Counted from the first letter of the stretch, positions 1 to 8,005 are shown. The stretch: 11,505 bases of DNA from an uncultured Clostridium sp. (GCA_958349075.1 CATWBR010000103.1:1-11505); one strand, 5' to 3'. A program made the numbers and translations. Notes: a model not told the origin generated them from the sequence alone.

Positions 1-23
1 GCTCATGTCCACACACATCAGAT

Positions 24-51
24 ATTATACTACATATTTCTTCAGGAAAAA
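24..51 (-). promoter_or_regulatory. Possible leftward promoter at the left edge
   Basis: On the minus strand a perfect TATAAT lies at 29-24, preceded at 16 nt by a T-rich stretch (TTTTTC, 51-46) that is a poor match to TTGACA. It sits in AT-rich sequence just after the GC-rich repeat that follows recU, so it could start the next leftward transcription unit outside the window. The weak -35 makes this tentative. Confidence 0.3.
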
Positions 52-80
52 AGGGATATTAGAAATTTAGTTGGGCAGAT

Positions 81-160
81 GAGGACGCCGCCGGCAGGCC
101 AGGGGCCGGGGTGGTGAGAGGTGTAGTATGAGTCTTCAGTCCCGTCCCGGCGGTGTTCTC
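81..160 (-). repeat. GC-rich imperfect inverted repeat after recU
   Basis: Arms 81-94 and 147-160 pair over 14 positions with two mismatches on the minus strand. The inner seven base pairs (CCGCCGG with CCGGCGG) are perfect, and the loop is about 52 nt and itself GC-rich. The arm nearest recU overlaps its stop codon. No T-tract follows in the leftward direction, so it is not a standard Rho-independent terminator. It may be a 3' end-stabilising structure, a factor-dependent termination site or a small repeat. The rest of 1-158 contains no supportable gene. Confidence 0.45.
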
Positions 161-698
161 ATTCCTCGCCTCTCATCTCCAAATCCCTCTGGAGCGGTTC
201 CAGGTAATGTACGTAGATATCGCGGTAACTCCTGATTTTCCATGATTTATCAAGTTCGTCGTATGTAAAACTTTTTCTTCCGCCTTCCTGCATCCTGGCC
301 CAGAACCGGTTCAGTTGTGCGAAGGGGACATAGTACATCTCATCCTTTGCGGTAAAATAAAGGATGATAAAGGCCACTCCGCCCTGCTTCTCAAATTCTT
401 CCATGAAGGCAACCTGATGGGCATGGACGTTCTGAAGGGGAAATGTCGGCACCGCGCATTCTTTGGCGTCAAAACAGACAGGCACCCCCTGGACCGCGCC
501 GATATAATCTACCGTACTCTTCTGGTCAAAGTAGGCCATGGTGATATGGCGGCTCTCCTTGTCGATACTGACCGGCGTAATCGGGGTCGGTATCTTCTGG
601 ATCAGCGCCAGCTTCTTTTCACGGTAACTGTCGTTTGTATGGTTGATGAGATCCTCCAGCGTCGATCCGCGGAGGCCTCTTGTATTCCAGGTTCCCAT
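159..698 (-). CDS. recU: Holliday junction resolvase RecU
   Basis: RecU is the Firmicutes resolvase that cuts four-way DNA junctions during recombination and chromosome segregation. The 179-residue product matches the family along its length. The N-terminal stretch GTWNTRGLRGSTLEDLINHT (residues 2-21) is typical, D64 lies in STVDY, and FDAKE at 76-80 carries the acidic residue and lysine of the nuclease core (compare FEAKE in Bacillus). A second conserved block FPLQNVHAHQ lies at 86-95. It lacks the longer N-terminal extension of the Bacillus protein, as far as I recall that sequence. The ATG at 698 is preceded by AGGAG at 10 nt. It is the last gene of the leftward run, after a 108-nt gap that holds inverted repeats and a tiny ORF. 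The usual partner gene, a class A penicillin-binding protein, is not in view. Confidence 0.93.
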   Translation of the reverse strand: MGTWNTRGLRGSTLEDLINHTNDSYREKKLALIQKIPTPITPVSIDKESRHITMAYFDQKSTVDYIGAVQGVPVCFDAKECAVPTFPLQNVHAHQVAFMEEFEKQGGVAFIILYFTAKDEMYYVPFAQLNRFWARMQEGGRKSFTYDELDKSWKIRSYRDIYVHYLEPLQRDLEMRGEE

Positions 699-703
699 TC
701 TTG

Positions 704-772
704 TTATTCTCCTGCCTGTAACGGTTCAGTCTCTTTAGAGTTTTCCGCTTCGCGAAGCACTGCGTGAAGCAT
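704..772 (-). CDS. Possible 22-residue leader ORF before recU
   Basis: ATG at 772 to TAA at 706-704 encodes 22 residues, beginning MLHAVLREAE and rich in Glu. AGGAG lies only 3 nt before the ATG, which is short. The stop falls 5 nt before the recU ATG, and the recU ribosome binding site (AGGAG) lies inside the last codons, so translation of this ORF could couple to recU. It is too short for a homology argument and could be chance. It lies between the arms of a 12-nt inverted repeat. Confidence 0.2.
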   Translation of the reverse strand: MLHAVLREAENSKETEPLQAGE

Positions 773-798
773 CGTCTCCTGGCCACCTGAACGGTTAC
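718..798 (-). repeat. Nested inverted repeats in the recU leader
   Basis: The outer arms, 718-729 and 787-798, pair at 11 of 12 positions (GTAACCGTTCAG with CTGAACCGTTAC on the minus strand). Between them is a perfect 12-nt palindrome GCTTCGCGAAGC at 747-758. A further GCTTC at 770-766 could pair with its far half as an alternative fold. No T-tract follows, so it is not a simple terminator. It occupies most of the gap between the pseudouridine synthase stop and recU and may fold in the recU leader. Confidence 0.4.
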
Positions 799-806
799 TT
801 TTGCTT

Positions 807-1778
807 TCACTTTTTCTCCATCTCTTTCGTCATCCCGGTAAACACCGCCGGAGGTTCCGCAATAAATTCCCGGCCGCCCAGACCGGAAAGCGGCTCCTCC
901 AGCACGGTCGGCATTACAAGCCTCCAGGCATGGAGCATTTGGGATTTGACCCCGTATTTTTCCTTCACAGCGGTATTGAACCTGGGATCCCCGTATTTGT
1001 AATCCCCGGCTATCGGATGGCCGATGGAGGCCAGATGCGCCCTGATCTGGTGGGAACGGCCCGTTATCAGCTTCACCTCCAAAAGAGTATTGGTTCCATC
1101 GCTTAATAGAGGCCGGTACAGCGTCCTGATGGGCAGGGCATCCTTCTCTTCCCTGTTTAAAACCAGCACCTGGTTGGTCTTTTCATCTTTTTTTAAAAAT
1201 CCGGAGATTTCCTTCGTTCCGTCCACTTTCCCCTTTACAATACAGAGATAGTATTTTCCGATTGTCCTCTCCTTAATGGCCTTTGACATAATCTGAAGGC
1301 CGGGAAGCGACTTGCCCGCAATGACAATCCCGCTGGTATTGCGGTCCAGCCGGTTGCAGACGGACGGGCGGAACTGGCGCATCTGCTCCCCGGTCAGTTC
1401 TCCGCTGTCCAAAAGGTAATCAATCAGATATTCCACCAGGGATTCGTCGCTGTCCTTCGCTTTCTGGGACAGCATTCCGGCCGGTTTGTTGATCAGGATA
1501 ATATCATTGTCCTCATAGACTACATCAAGCCTCGTCTTCTTCACCTTCTGGATCTTTACTTCCGAGAATTTTCCGACTGTCTCGTCGGAAAGAAAGAGCT
1601 TCACCTCGTCGCCCTCGGAAAGCCTCTCGGAACCGTCGCATTTTTTACCGTTGAGAGTGATGTTCTTCTTTCTCAGCATCTTGTAAATAAAACTTTTCCC
1701 CGCCAGATTCAGGTACTTGGCCAGTAATTTATCGAGCCTCTGCCCGGCTTCGTTTTTTGTTATTTTTACGACCTGCAT
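807..1778 (-). CDS. RluA/RluC-family 23S rRNA pseudouridine synthase
   Basis: Isomerises specific uridines in RNA, most likely 23S rRNA, to pseudouridine. The 323-residue product has an N-terminal S4 RNA-binding domain (about 13-60, starting AGQRLDKLLAKYL) followed by the RluA-type catalytic domain. The catalytic aspartate is D145 in CNRLDRNTSG. The family's usual HRLD reads NRLD here. Further family blocks are INKPAGMLSQ (96-105) and ITGRSHQIRAHLAS (238-251). Length fits RluC/RluD. The ATG at 1778 is supported by the family-like N-terminus. The upstream purine run GGGGAAATAAAGAGG gives an imperfectly spaced ribosome binding site. It follows the membrane-protein gene by 68 nt. The sequence does not show which uridines are modified, so no specific symbol is given. 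Confidence 0.92.
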   Translation of the reverse strand: MQVVKITKNEAGQRLDKLLAKYLNLAGKSFIYKMLRKKNITLNGKKCDGSERLSEGDEVKLFLSDETVGKFSEVKIQKVKKTRLDVVYEDNDIILINKPAGMLSQKAKDSDESLVEYLIDYLLDSGELTGEQMRQFRPSVCNRLDRNTSGIVIAGKSLPGLQIMSKAIKERTIGKYYLCIVKGKVDGTKEISGFLKKDEKTNQVLVLNREEKDALPIRTLYRPLLSDGTNTLLEVKLITGRSHQIRAHLASIGHPIAGDYKYGDPRFNTAVKEKYGVKSQMLHAWRLVMPTVLEEPLSGLGGREFIAEPPAVFTGMTKEMEKK

Positions 1779-1846
1779 CCTCTTTATTTCCCCGTTCCGT
1801 TTCTTCTTACTTTACTGTCCGCTTATGTATTTCCTGCCGCGTTTTT

Positions 1847-2416
1847 CTACATGCACAGGCTTTTCATCGTATTTACAGCGTACTCCACACTTCCGTCGTC
1901 CTCGTACTCGGAGGCCGGTTTCAGGCTCTTAAGCCTCTTATCAAATGTGCTCAGTTCCTTGGTGATTTTCATATTCGGATCCAGCCTCTGGGACACGAGA
2001 ATATCATTTAACGATTTCTCGGCCTCCTGGATATTCACCTTGGGATTGATGCAGTAGGCATAGATGCCGGTCGGATGGACCGCTACGGCGTCCATCGGCA
2101 GCACATAATCCTTCGTTGTCAGCACCATGTCGTAGAGCATCGGAAATTTCTCTTCATATGCGGAATATTTTTCATAAAATTCCTTTGAGGGCGTTTTGTA
2201 CCTGATAATCGCCACCAGCGGCGAAGCCAGGTTTGCGGCCGGCAGCACCGTGACAACGGCCATGACGGTCAGGATATTCTTAACCGCCTGGCTCTCCGTA
2301 AAATAGCGGGCGGCAAGCTGAGCGATAATAAATGCGGCCAGAATGGATATCAGGAAAATATGCTTTCTCTTAAAACTGGTACGATAACCGTACTCCCCTT
2401 TTTTACATTTCTTCAC
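1847..2416 (-). CDS. Unrecognised two-helix membrane protein
   Basis: I do not recognise this 189-residue protein. The N-terminus is strongly basic (six Lys within residues 1-19). It is followed by two hydrophobic segments, about 20-37 and 47-71, and then a soluble tail of about 115 residues rich in charged residues with no motif I can name. The tail contains YVLPMDAVAVHPTGIYAYC (104-122). Two N-terminal helices with a basic start suggest a membrane anchor with the tail facing the cytoplasm. The start is GTG at 2416, preceded by GAGGAG at 7 nt, and it overlaps the end of the SDR gene by 14 nt. The gene is therefore probably translated together with the SDR. It could be a lineage-specific hypothetical family. 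Confidence 0.75.
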   Translation of the reverse strand: MKKCKKGEYGYRTSFKRKHIFLISILAAFIIAQLAARYFTESQAVKNILTVMAVVTVLPAANLASPLVAIIRYKTPSKEFYEKYSAYEEKFPMLYDMVLTTKDYVLPMDAVAVHPTGIYAYCINPKVNIQEAEKSLNDILVSQRLDPNMKITKELSTFDKRLKSLKPASEYEDDGSVEYAVNTMKSLCM

Positions 2417-3212
2417 TTTTGTTCTCCTCTTCCGGTTTCACCACCTGTTTTGGTGAAATGCATGACATGATTTTCAGAATGAGACTGTGCGGCAGTACCT
2501 TGCACATCAGACGGAAGGCCTTCATTGCAGTCCCGTAGACGGAAACCGGCTTTCCCATCAGGCTGTCGCGCACCGCCAGCTTTACCACTTTCACCGGATC
2601 CGCCATAGTCAGGCGCTTGTAGAGCGGAATGCGCCCCGTAGTCTCCGCTATATCGAAAAACTCTGTTTTCACAGGTCCCGGACATACCGCCGTGACATAG
2701 ATGCCGCGTTTTTTAAGCTCCTCACCGAGGGCGCGGCTGTAACTTAAGACAAAAGCTTTGGTCGCCGCATAGACGGCAAAACCCGGCTGCGGCAGGAAGG
2801 ACGCCGAGGACGCGTACTGGATAATGCGGCTGTTTTTGCTCATATACGGCAGAACCATATGGGTGACGGCACAGAGAGCCTCGCAGTTTAAGCGTACCAC
2901 CCCCGTCTCCTCATTTAACGCAACGCTTCCGACATTGCCAATCTTTCCGTAACCGGAGGCATTCACCAGAATTTTGACGTCCGGCTGTTCCCTTTTGAGT
3001 GCATCGGAAAACCCGGTAAGCTGAGCCTCATCGGTGAGATCGATCGCAAACTTCTTAACCGGGACCGGAAGCTGCTTTTCCAGTTCCGTAAGCCGGTCCA
3101 TTCTTCTGGCAACCAGCCAGATTTCTCCAAAACCGGCAAAACGATCCGCCAGTTGCACCGCCGTCTCCCGGCCCATGCCGGAGGAAGCTCCCGTTACTAT
3201 CGCTATTTTCAT
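2403..3212 (-). CDS. Short-chain dehydrogenase/reductase (SDR family)
   Basis: A classical-type NAD(P)-dependent oxidoreductase with a Rossmann fold. The substrate cannot be read from sequence. In the 269-residue product, the glycine-rich cofactor loop TGASSGMG is at 7-14 and D58 (IDLTD) is the usual adenine-contact region. NASGYG at 84-89 stands for the family NNAG motif. The catalytic tetrad is visible as N109, S135 or S136, Y148 and K152 (YAATK), and PGPVKTEF at 178-185 follows as expected. ARRMDR at 35-40, after the second beta strand, suggests an NADPH preference, by inference. The C-terminal region (about 225-255) is hydrophobic and may touch the membrane. The ATG at 3212 lies 6 nt after the YgiQ stop, with AAGGTGA overlapping that stop. 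It is 14 nt overlapped by the next membrane-protein gene. Confidence 0.92.
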   Translation of the reverse strand: MKIAIVTGASSGMGRETAVQLADRFAGFGEIWLVARRMDRLTELEKQLPVPVKKFAIDLTDEAQLTGFSDALKREQPDVKILVNASGYGKIGNVGSVALNEETGVVRLNCEALCAVTHMVLPYMSKNSRIIQYASSASFLPQPGFAVYAATKAFVLSYSRALGEELKKRGIYVTAVCPGPVKTEFFDIAETTGRIPLYKRLTMADPVKVVKLAVRDSLMGKPVSVYGTAMKAFRLMCKVLPHSLILKIMSCISPKQVVKPEEENKSEEM

Positions 3213-3218
3213 TCCGTA

Positions 3219-5126
3219 TCACCTTCCTGATTTTTTATGCACATTCCTGATGGTCTTTTTCTTAACCGGTCTGGATGCCTTTCCGTCCGGCTTTCCATCT
3301 TCTTTTTTCCTGCCGTAGTTCTGATATCCTGTCTTTCTCGGCCGAATCAGGCATTTTTTATCAAATCCGATGAGATCGGTTCTTCCGGCCGCCTTCAGCG
3401 CCTCCATAACCAGTTCATAATTCTTAGGATTCCTGTACTGGATCAGCGCCCTCTGCATTGCCTTCTCGTGAGGATTGGTCGGCACATAGACCTTTTCCAT
3501 CGTCCTCGGATCGTATCCTGTATAGTACATGCAGGTGGAAAGCGTGGACGGCGTCGGATAGAAATCCTGCACCTGCTCCGGCATGTAGCCCAGATCCCTC
3601 AGATATTCCGCCAGCTCCACCGCCTCCGTAAGCGTCGAACCGGGATGGGAGGACATCAGATAAGGAACAAGAAACTGCTTCATTCCAAGCTTCTCATTCA
3701 TCCTCGCATACTCCTTCATAAACTGGCGGTATACGCTGTTCTCCGGTTTTCCCATTCGCTTTAATACGTTGTCGGAAATGTGCTCCGGAGCCACCTTAAG
3801 CTGGCCGCTGACATGGTACTGACACAGCTCTTTTAAAAAGGCATGGCCCGGGTCCGCCAGCAGATAGTCGAAACGGATACCCGAGCGGATAAATACCTTC
3901 TTAACCTTCGGAATATCACGAAGCTTCCGGAGCAGCGCAATATAGTCGCTGTGATCGGCATTTAAATTTTTACACGGTTTTGGAAACAGGCACTGCTTCG
4001 CCGCACAGACTCCCGCCTTCATCTGTTTTTCGCAGGACGGGTGCCTGAAATTGGCCGTCGGGCCGCCTACGTCGTGGATGTATCCCTTAAAATCGGGTTC
4101 CTGTGTCAGAAGCTTTGCCTCTTCCACAATCGATTCATGGCTTCTCGTCTGTACAATCCTTCCCTGGTGAAAGGTCAGGGCGCAAAAGCTGCAGCCGCCG
4201 AAGCATCCCCGGTTGCTGATCAGGCTGAACTTTACCTCGGTGATGGCCGGGATACCTCCCGCCTCCTCGTAGGAAGGATGATAATTTCTCATATAAGGGA
4301 GGGCATAAACGTCGTCCATCTCCTCTTGACTGAGCGGTTTCGACGCCGGATTCTGGATTACGAAGAGGCGATCGCCGTATGGCTCCACCAGACGTTTGCC
4401 CGAGAAAGGATCCGTATTGCAGTACTGGGTATAAAAACTTTTCGCATATTCTTTTTTGTCTGCCGTCAAATCTTTATAGGAAGGCAGCGTCACCTCATCA
4501 TACACCGACGCCAGGGAATCGGCTTTATAAACCGTCCCGTCTATAAATGTGATATCCTTAACATCAATTCCGCTGTTAAGCGCATCGGCAATCTCGACAA
4601 TGGAGCGTTCCCCCATACCGTAGGAAAGCAGATCGGCCTGGGAATCCAGCAAAACAGAGCGCTTCATTTTCCCCGACCAGTAATCATAGTGGGCCAGACG
4701 CCTCAGGCTGGCCTCGATTCCGCCGATGATAATCGGTTTCTTTGATACAGAGCGTATCAGATTGCAGTAAACAACCGTGGCGTAATCGGGTCTTTTGCCC
4801 ATTACTCCGCCGGGAGTATAGGAATCCTTTGCGCGCCTTTTCTTAGAAACGGAGTAATGGTTCACCATGGAATCCATATTGCCGGCCGAAACAATGTATC
4901 CCAGTCTCGGCTCCCCCAGAATCCGGACGCTCTCTGCGTCCTTCCAGTCCGGCTGGGCGATAATTCCCACCTTGTAGCCGTGTGATTCCAGGATCCGGCT
5001 GATAATGGCATGGCCAAAGGACGGGTGATCCACATAGGCGTCACCCGTCACATATATAAAATCGCACGCGTCCCAGCCGCGTTTTTCCATATCTGTCCTG
5101 GAAATCGGTAAATAATCATGTATCAT
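3219..5126 (-). CDS. ygiQ: YgiQ-family (UPF0313) radical SAM protein
   Basis: A member of the YgiQ/UPF0313 radical SAM family, whose reaction is not established. The protein is 635 residues counted from the ATG at 5126. An N-terminal domain begins with [17 protein letters not shown] (about 22-38) and contains GGIEASLRR. The radical SAM cluster motif CFGGCSFC has C308, C312 and C315. A second group of cysteines (C365, C374, C379, C385) follows GGPTANF and is also conserved in E. coli YgiQ, to my recollection, suggesting a second metal site. Later family blocks are LKVAPEH (about 443-449) and [17 protein letters not shown] (about 521-537). The C-terminus is a lysine-rich tail of about 35 residues. 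A GTG at 5129 is also possible, but GGAG spaced 8 nt favours the ATG. It starts 14 nt after the HAD gene. Confidence 0.95.
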   Translation of the reverse strand: MIHDYLPISRTDMEKRGWDACDFIYVTGDAYVDHPSFGHAIISRILESHGYKVGIIAQPDWKDAESVRILGEPRLGYIVSAGNMDSMVNHYSVSKKRRAKDSYTPGGVMGKRPDYATVVYCNLIRSVSKKPIIIGGIEASLRRLAHYDYWSGKMKRSVLLDSQADLLSYGMGERSIVEIADALNSGIDVKDITFIDGTVYKADSLASVYDEVTLPSYKDLTADKKEYAKSFYTQYCNTDPFSGKRLVEPYGDRLFVIQNPASKPLSQEEMDDVYALPYMRNYHPSYEEAGGIPAITEVKFSLISNRGCFGGCSFCALTFHQGRIVQTRSHESIVEEAKLLTQEPDFKGYIHDVGGPTANFRHPSCEKQMKAGVCAAKQCLFPKPCKNLNADHSDYIALLRKLRDIPKVKKVFIRSGIRFDYLLADPGHAFLKELCQYHVSGQLKVAPEHISDNVLKRMGKPENSVYRQFMKEYARMNEKLGMKQFLVPYLMSSHPGSTLTEAVELAEYLRDLGYMPEQVQDFYPTPSTLSTCMYYTGYDPRTMEKVYVPTNPHEKAMQRALIQYRNPKNYELVMEALKAAGRTDLIGFDKKCLIRPRKTGYQNYGRKKEDGKPDGKASRPVKKKTIRNVHKKSGR

Positions 5127-5140
5127 CACATTTTCTCCAA

Positions 5141-5818
5141 TTATCTGTCTGCCTGTGTTTTTAACGTTTCCCTCATAAGCAGTTCATCATAGTCTTTTAT
5201 GTAATAGTCCGCCATGGACTGTTTTTCCTTTGTCAGGTCGAGTGAAAATTCGTCCTCCACCGCACAGACCGTCATCCCGGCCCTCTTGCCCGCCAGGATT
5301 CCGGCCGGAATATCCTCAAATACGAGGCACTGCAAAGGGTTCACCTTCAGGGTGTCCGATACCTTCAAATAAATGTCTGGCGCAGGTTTTCCGGCGGCAA
5401 CCTCGCAGGCCGTCGTCACCACATCAAAATAAGGCTCCACCTTTAAAGAGCCCAGCACCGCATCCACCATATCCCGCCCATTGCTGGTGGCGATTCCAAG
5501 TTTAAAACCGCGGCCGCGCAGCTCCTTCAGAAAGGCTTTTGCCCCCGGTTTGAGCGGCACCTCATAGCGGTATTTGTCAATGGACATCCTGACCCAGATA
5601 TCTTTAATCTCGTCAAGTTCCATGGGCAGTGAGAAGCGCTCCTTAAAATAGACGGCCGTCTCCGAAAAACTCATTCCCTCGATGGCTCTCTGCAGATCGT
5701 CGGGGCAGCCGTAGCCGAAACGCCCCAGAAACTCGATGTCGATCGCCTTCCACATCCACATGGAATCCACCAGTGTCCCGTCTAAATCAAATATTGCCGC
5801 TTTTTTTCCTTCTAACAT
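5141..5818 (-). CDS. HAD-superfamily hydrolase, phosphatase/beta-phosphoglucomutase-like
   Basis: Acts on a small phosphorylated substrate through an aspartyl-phosphate intermediate. The specificity is unknown. Counting 225 residues from the ATG at 5818, motif I is DLDGT with D11 and D13, motif II is TSNG (T111-G114), the motif III lysine is K144 in GKPAPD, and motif IV is FEDI with E168 and D169. A helical C1 cap (about 20-85) sits between motifs I and II, as in the beta-phosphoglucomutase and phosphoglycolate phosphatase group. I chose 5818 because AGAAGGAG (5836-5829) lies 10 nt upstream and the product then begins directly before motif I. The alternative ATG at 5842 has GGAG only 1 nt away and would add eight residues. 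It lies between the RsuA-type gene and ygiQ in the leftward run. Confidence 0.9.
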   Translation of the reverse strand: MLEGKKAAIFDLDGTLVDSMWMWKAIDIEFLGRFGYGCPDDLQRAIEGMSFSETAVYFKERFSLPMELDEIKDIWVRMSIDKYRYEVPLKPGAKAFLKELRGRGFKLGIATSNGRDMVDAVLGSLKVEPYFDVVTTACEVAAGKPAPDIYLKVSDTLKVNPLQCLVFEDIPAGILAGKRAGMTVCAVEDEFSLDLTKEKQSMADYYIKDYDELLMRETLKTQADR

Positions 5819-5836
5819 CTGTATACAGCTCCTTCT
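5819..5836 (-). promoter_or_regulatory. RBS that decides the HAD gene start, with palindromic spacer
   Basis: AGAAGGAG at 5836-5829 is a strong Shine-Dalgarno sequence for the ATG at 5818. The 10-nt spacer is exactly the palindrome CTGTATACAG. This supports the internal ATG over the upstream ATG at 5842. Confidence 0.6.
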
Positions 5837-5852
5837 GTTCATTCTCCGCCGC

Positions 5853-6587
5853 TCAGCTCTTTCTAAGCGCCTTTATCTCCTCTTCGGTCAATGGACGGCT
5901 CTCTCCCGGTTTCAGCAGCGGATCCAGCACGAGGGCTCCCATGGAGAGACGTTTCAAAAAAACAACCTGTCCTCCGGCTGCCTCAAACATCCTCTTAACC
6001 TGATGGAACTTTCCCTCATGGATTGTGAGCCTTGCCTCACAGACCGGTTCCCCGTCTTCTTCATAAGAAGATTCTATCAGAAGTTCTGCCGGAAGTACAG
6101 TGGTTTGGTCTGCCAGCGTGATTCCCTCAGCGAATGCCTCCGTAACGTCTTCCCTCAGTTTTCCCTTAACCCTTGCAAAATAAACCTTGTCCACATGCTT
6201 TTTCGGCGACAGGAGTTCGTGGGCCAGTTTGCCGTCGTTCGTAATGAGCAGAAGTCCCTCCGTATCGATATCCAGCCGGCCGACCGGAAAGAGATCCTTC
6301 CGCTTCGCATCTCCTATCAGGGAAATAACGGTGGGATGCAGGTTGTCTTCCGTCGCGGATACGACACCCTGGGGTTTATTAAGCATAAAGTATTCGACGG
6401 AAAAGTAGGCCACCGTCTCTCCATCCATGCAGACAGATACGGCAGCCGGGTCAAACTTATAATCGGCTTCCCGGCAGACTGCGCCATTAAGCATTACGCG
6501 CCCCTTGCGGATTGCCTCCTTCACCTGGCTCCTGGTCCCTTTTTTCATCTCTGCCAGAAATTTGTCAAGCCTGATTGTCCCAGCCAT
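5853..6587 (-). CDS. RsuA/RluB/RluE-family rRNA pseudouridine synthase
   Basis: Converts a specific uridine of rRNA (16S or 23S) to pseudouridine. The 244-residue product has an N-terminal S4 RNA-binding domain (about 4-50, IRLDKFLAEM onward). It then has the RsuA-type catalytic domain with MLNKPQGVVSA (68-78) and PVGRLDIDTEGLLLIT (101-116), where D106 is the catalytic aspartate. HEGKFHQVKRMFEAAG (190-205) is the other family block. The start at 6587 is chosen because GGAGGT lies 7 nt upstream and the ATG shares one base with the TGA of the preceding methyltransferase gene (TGATG), the classic arrangement for coupled translation. A further upstream ATG at 6602 overlaps that ribosome binding site and is unlikely. 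It belongs to a different subfamily from the RluA-type enzyme at 807-1778. Confidence 0.93.
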   Translation of the reverse strand: MAGTIRLDKFLAEMKKGTRSQVKEAIRKGRVMLNGAVCREADYKFDPAAVSVCMDGETVAYFSVEYFMLNKPQGVVSATEDNLHPTVISLIGDAKRKDLFPVGRLDIDTEGLLLITNDGKLAHELLSPKKHVDKVYFARVKGKLREDVTEAFAEGITLADQTTVLPAELLIESSYEEDGEPVCEARLTIHEGKFHQVKRMFEAAGGQVVFLKRLSMGALVLDPLLKPGESRPLTEEEIKALRKS

Positions 6588-7990
6588 CACTGCCACCTCC
6601 ATCCCGGATAATATTTATTCTTGAGAATGCTGCCCTGGCGTTTGGCAAAGCCCAGCGGCCAGCCGTCCACACAGACTAGGCACCAGCCCTTTCCGGCCTT
6701 CACCTCATTCTCCGTAAGCTGGACCGTCTCTCCCTTCAGGTAACGGATCACCCGCTCATCCTCCGCACTCATATTAAAGTTGTCCTGAAACTGCTCTGCC
6801 CTCAGGAACATGGCAAGCGCCTGGGACGGGTCAAAACGCTCTTTTTTAAGTTCCCCGAGCAGAAGGCCTGTCCTCAGATAACGGACATTCTTTAAATATG
6901 CCTTTCCCTTCCCCGCGAAGGGCTCCGGCAGGTAATATACCGTATCACCCACCCGATATATGCGTTCCGGATCCCAGTCCGCCGTTGTCAGCTCCAGAAA
7001 CATGCGGACCGGGTTAAGCTCTTTGGGCCATCCTTTTCCTGTCGGAACGGATGTTGTCTCCGGCCTCCCGGCGCCGGACGGTAAATTCTTTTCTTCTCCT
7101 CCATCCTTCTTCAGGAGGGCGATAAAATGGCCTTCCCCGCGGATTTTGTGGGGAAACAGCCTTACACATTCCGTCAGCCCGAAGCCCGGAACAAATCCTT
7201 CCCGCTTTTCAAGAGGCACCGGATGCATGTCGCCGTGTTCACTCAACAGGCGCCTGATGACGCCCTCATTTTCCTTTTCATCGAAGGTACATGTTGAGTA
7301 AAGAAGCATCCCGCCGGGACGCAGCATCTTAACGGCCTCCGTGACAATCCCATACTGGACTTCGCTGTAATAATCGGGTCCCTTTTCCCTGTAGCTTTTA
7401 ACCATATCGCTGTCGCGCCGGAACATTCCCTCTCCGGAACAGGGCGCGTCAATGAGGATCTTGTCAAAGAACTCCCCAAATCTCAGGGAAAGCTTTTCCG
7501 GCGTCTCGCTGGAGACACAGATATTCCCGGCTCCAAACAGTTCCAGATTCTTAAGCAATGCCTTTGCCCTGGAATTGCTGATATCATTGGAAAAAAGGAG
7601 GCCCCGGCCCATGAGCTTTGCGGCCAGTTCCGTGCTCTTTCCTCCCGGAGCCGCACAGAGGTCCAGGACACGGTCCCCCGGCATGACCGGCAGGAGTGAC
7701 GCCGGTGTCATCGCACTCGGTTCCTGCAGATAGTAAAGACCGGCATAATACCAGGGATGCCTGGCCGGCTTCAACTCCTTATTATAGTAGAAACCGTTGT
7801 CAATCCACGGAACCGGCAGAAGCTCCCAGCCGCAGGCTGCGGCAAATTCCCCTGGGGAACATTTAAGCCGGTTGACTCTCAGCCCATAGTGGGGAGGCTC
7901 CGAAAAGCAGGCCAGATAATCCTCAAATTCCTCATTCAAAAGGCCTCTCATCTTTTCCAGAAAATCAGCCGGAAGTTCTCTGTAGTCCAA
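6587..7990 (-). CDS. RsmF/RsmB-type (NOL1/NOP2/sun) rRNA cytosine-C5 methyltransferase
   Basis: Transfers methyl from S-adenosylmethionine to C5 of cytosine in RNA, most likely 16S rRNA. Counting 467 residues from the TTG at 7990, the N-terminal region includes GLRVNRLK (36-43). The SAM-binding motif CAAPGGKS is at 112-119, followed by ND (D136). DAPCSGEGMF (181-190) holds the general-base/release cysteine C184, and STCTF (232-236) holds the nucleophile C234. The final part (about 330-467) resembles the RsmF C-terminal and PUA-like RNA-binding regions, after a Gly/Pro-rich linker near 296-325. The start is TTG: AAAGGAG is 8 nt upstream, whereas the in-frame GTG at 8011 has no ribosome binding site. 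It follows the M23 gene by 23 nt and shares TGATG with the next gene. Confidence 0.92.
   Translation of the reverse strand: MDYRELPADFLEKMRGLLNEEFEDYLACFSEPPHYGLRVNRLKCSPGEFAAACGWELLPVPWIDNGFYYNKELKPARHPWYYAGLYYLQEPSAMTPASLLPVMPGDRVLDLCAAPGGKSTELAAKLMGRGLLFSNDISNSRAKALLKNLELFGAGNICVSSETPEKLSLRFGEFFDKILIDAPCSGEGMFRRDSDMVKSYREKGPDYYSEVQYGIVTEAVKMLRPGGMLLYSTCTFDEKENEGVIRRLLSEHGDMHPVPLEKREGFVPGFGLTECVRLFPHKIRGEGHFIALLKKDGGEEKNLPSGAGRPETTSVPTGKGWPKELNPVRMFLELTTADWDPERIYRVGDTVYYLPEPFAGKGKAYLKNVRYLRTGLLLGELKKERFDPSQALAMFLRAEQFQDNFNMSAEDERVIRYLKGETVQLTENEVKAGKGWCLVCVDGWPLGFAKRQGSILKNKYYPGWRWQ
6595..6600 (-). promoter_or_regulatory. RBS deciding the RsuA-type start
   Basis: GGAGGT lies 7 nt before the ATG at 6587, inside the end of the methyltransferase gene. 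It selects this start over the ATG at 6602 and indicates coupled translation across TGATG. Confidence 0.7.
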
Positions 7991-7998
7991 TTTGCATT

Positions 7999-8005
7999 CT
8001 CCTTT
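7999..8005 (-). promoter_or_regulatory. RBS deciding a TTG start
   Basis: AAAGGAG sits 8 nt before a TTG codon at 7990-7988 and lies downstream of the alternative in-frame GTG (8011). It therefore points to the TTG as the translation start of the methyltransferase. Confidence 0.55.

Noticed and set aside
4..6. ATG on the minus strand at the left edge as the start of a next gene
   Set aside because: There is no ribosome binding site before it, and it lies too close to the TATAAT at 24-29 for a normal leader. Only two codons are visible.
142..146. Asn in place of His in the RluA HRLD motif (residue 142 of the protein at 807-1778) as a sign of inactivity
   Set aside because: The catalytic aspartate and the surrounding RLDRNTSG are intact, and to my knowledge NRLDR is common in clostridial members of this family.
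619..810. A 63-codon minus-strand frame bridging the RluA-type stop and recU
   Set aside because: It overlaps the start of recU out of frame by about 80 nt, and its product is basic and low-complexity. The shorter 22-codon frame at 704-772 has at least a nearby GGAG and a stop placed before recU.
4041..4745. A 234-codon plus-strand open frame inside ygiQ
   Set aside because: It is the complement of a conserved radical SAM domain with its cysteine motifs. No RBS or independent evidence supports it.
5736..6611. A 291-codon plus-strand open frame across the RsuA-type and HAD genes
   Set aside because: It is antisense to two genes with intact catalytic motifs, and its product resembles no family.
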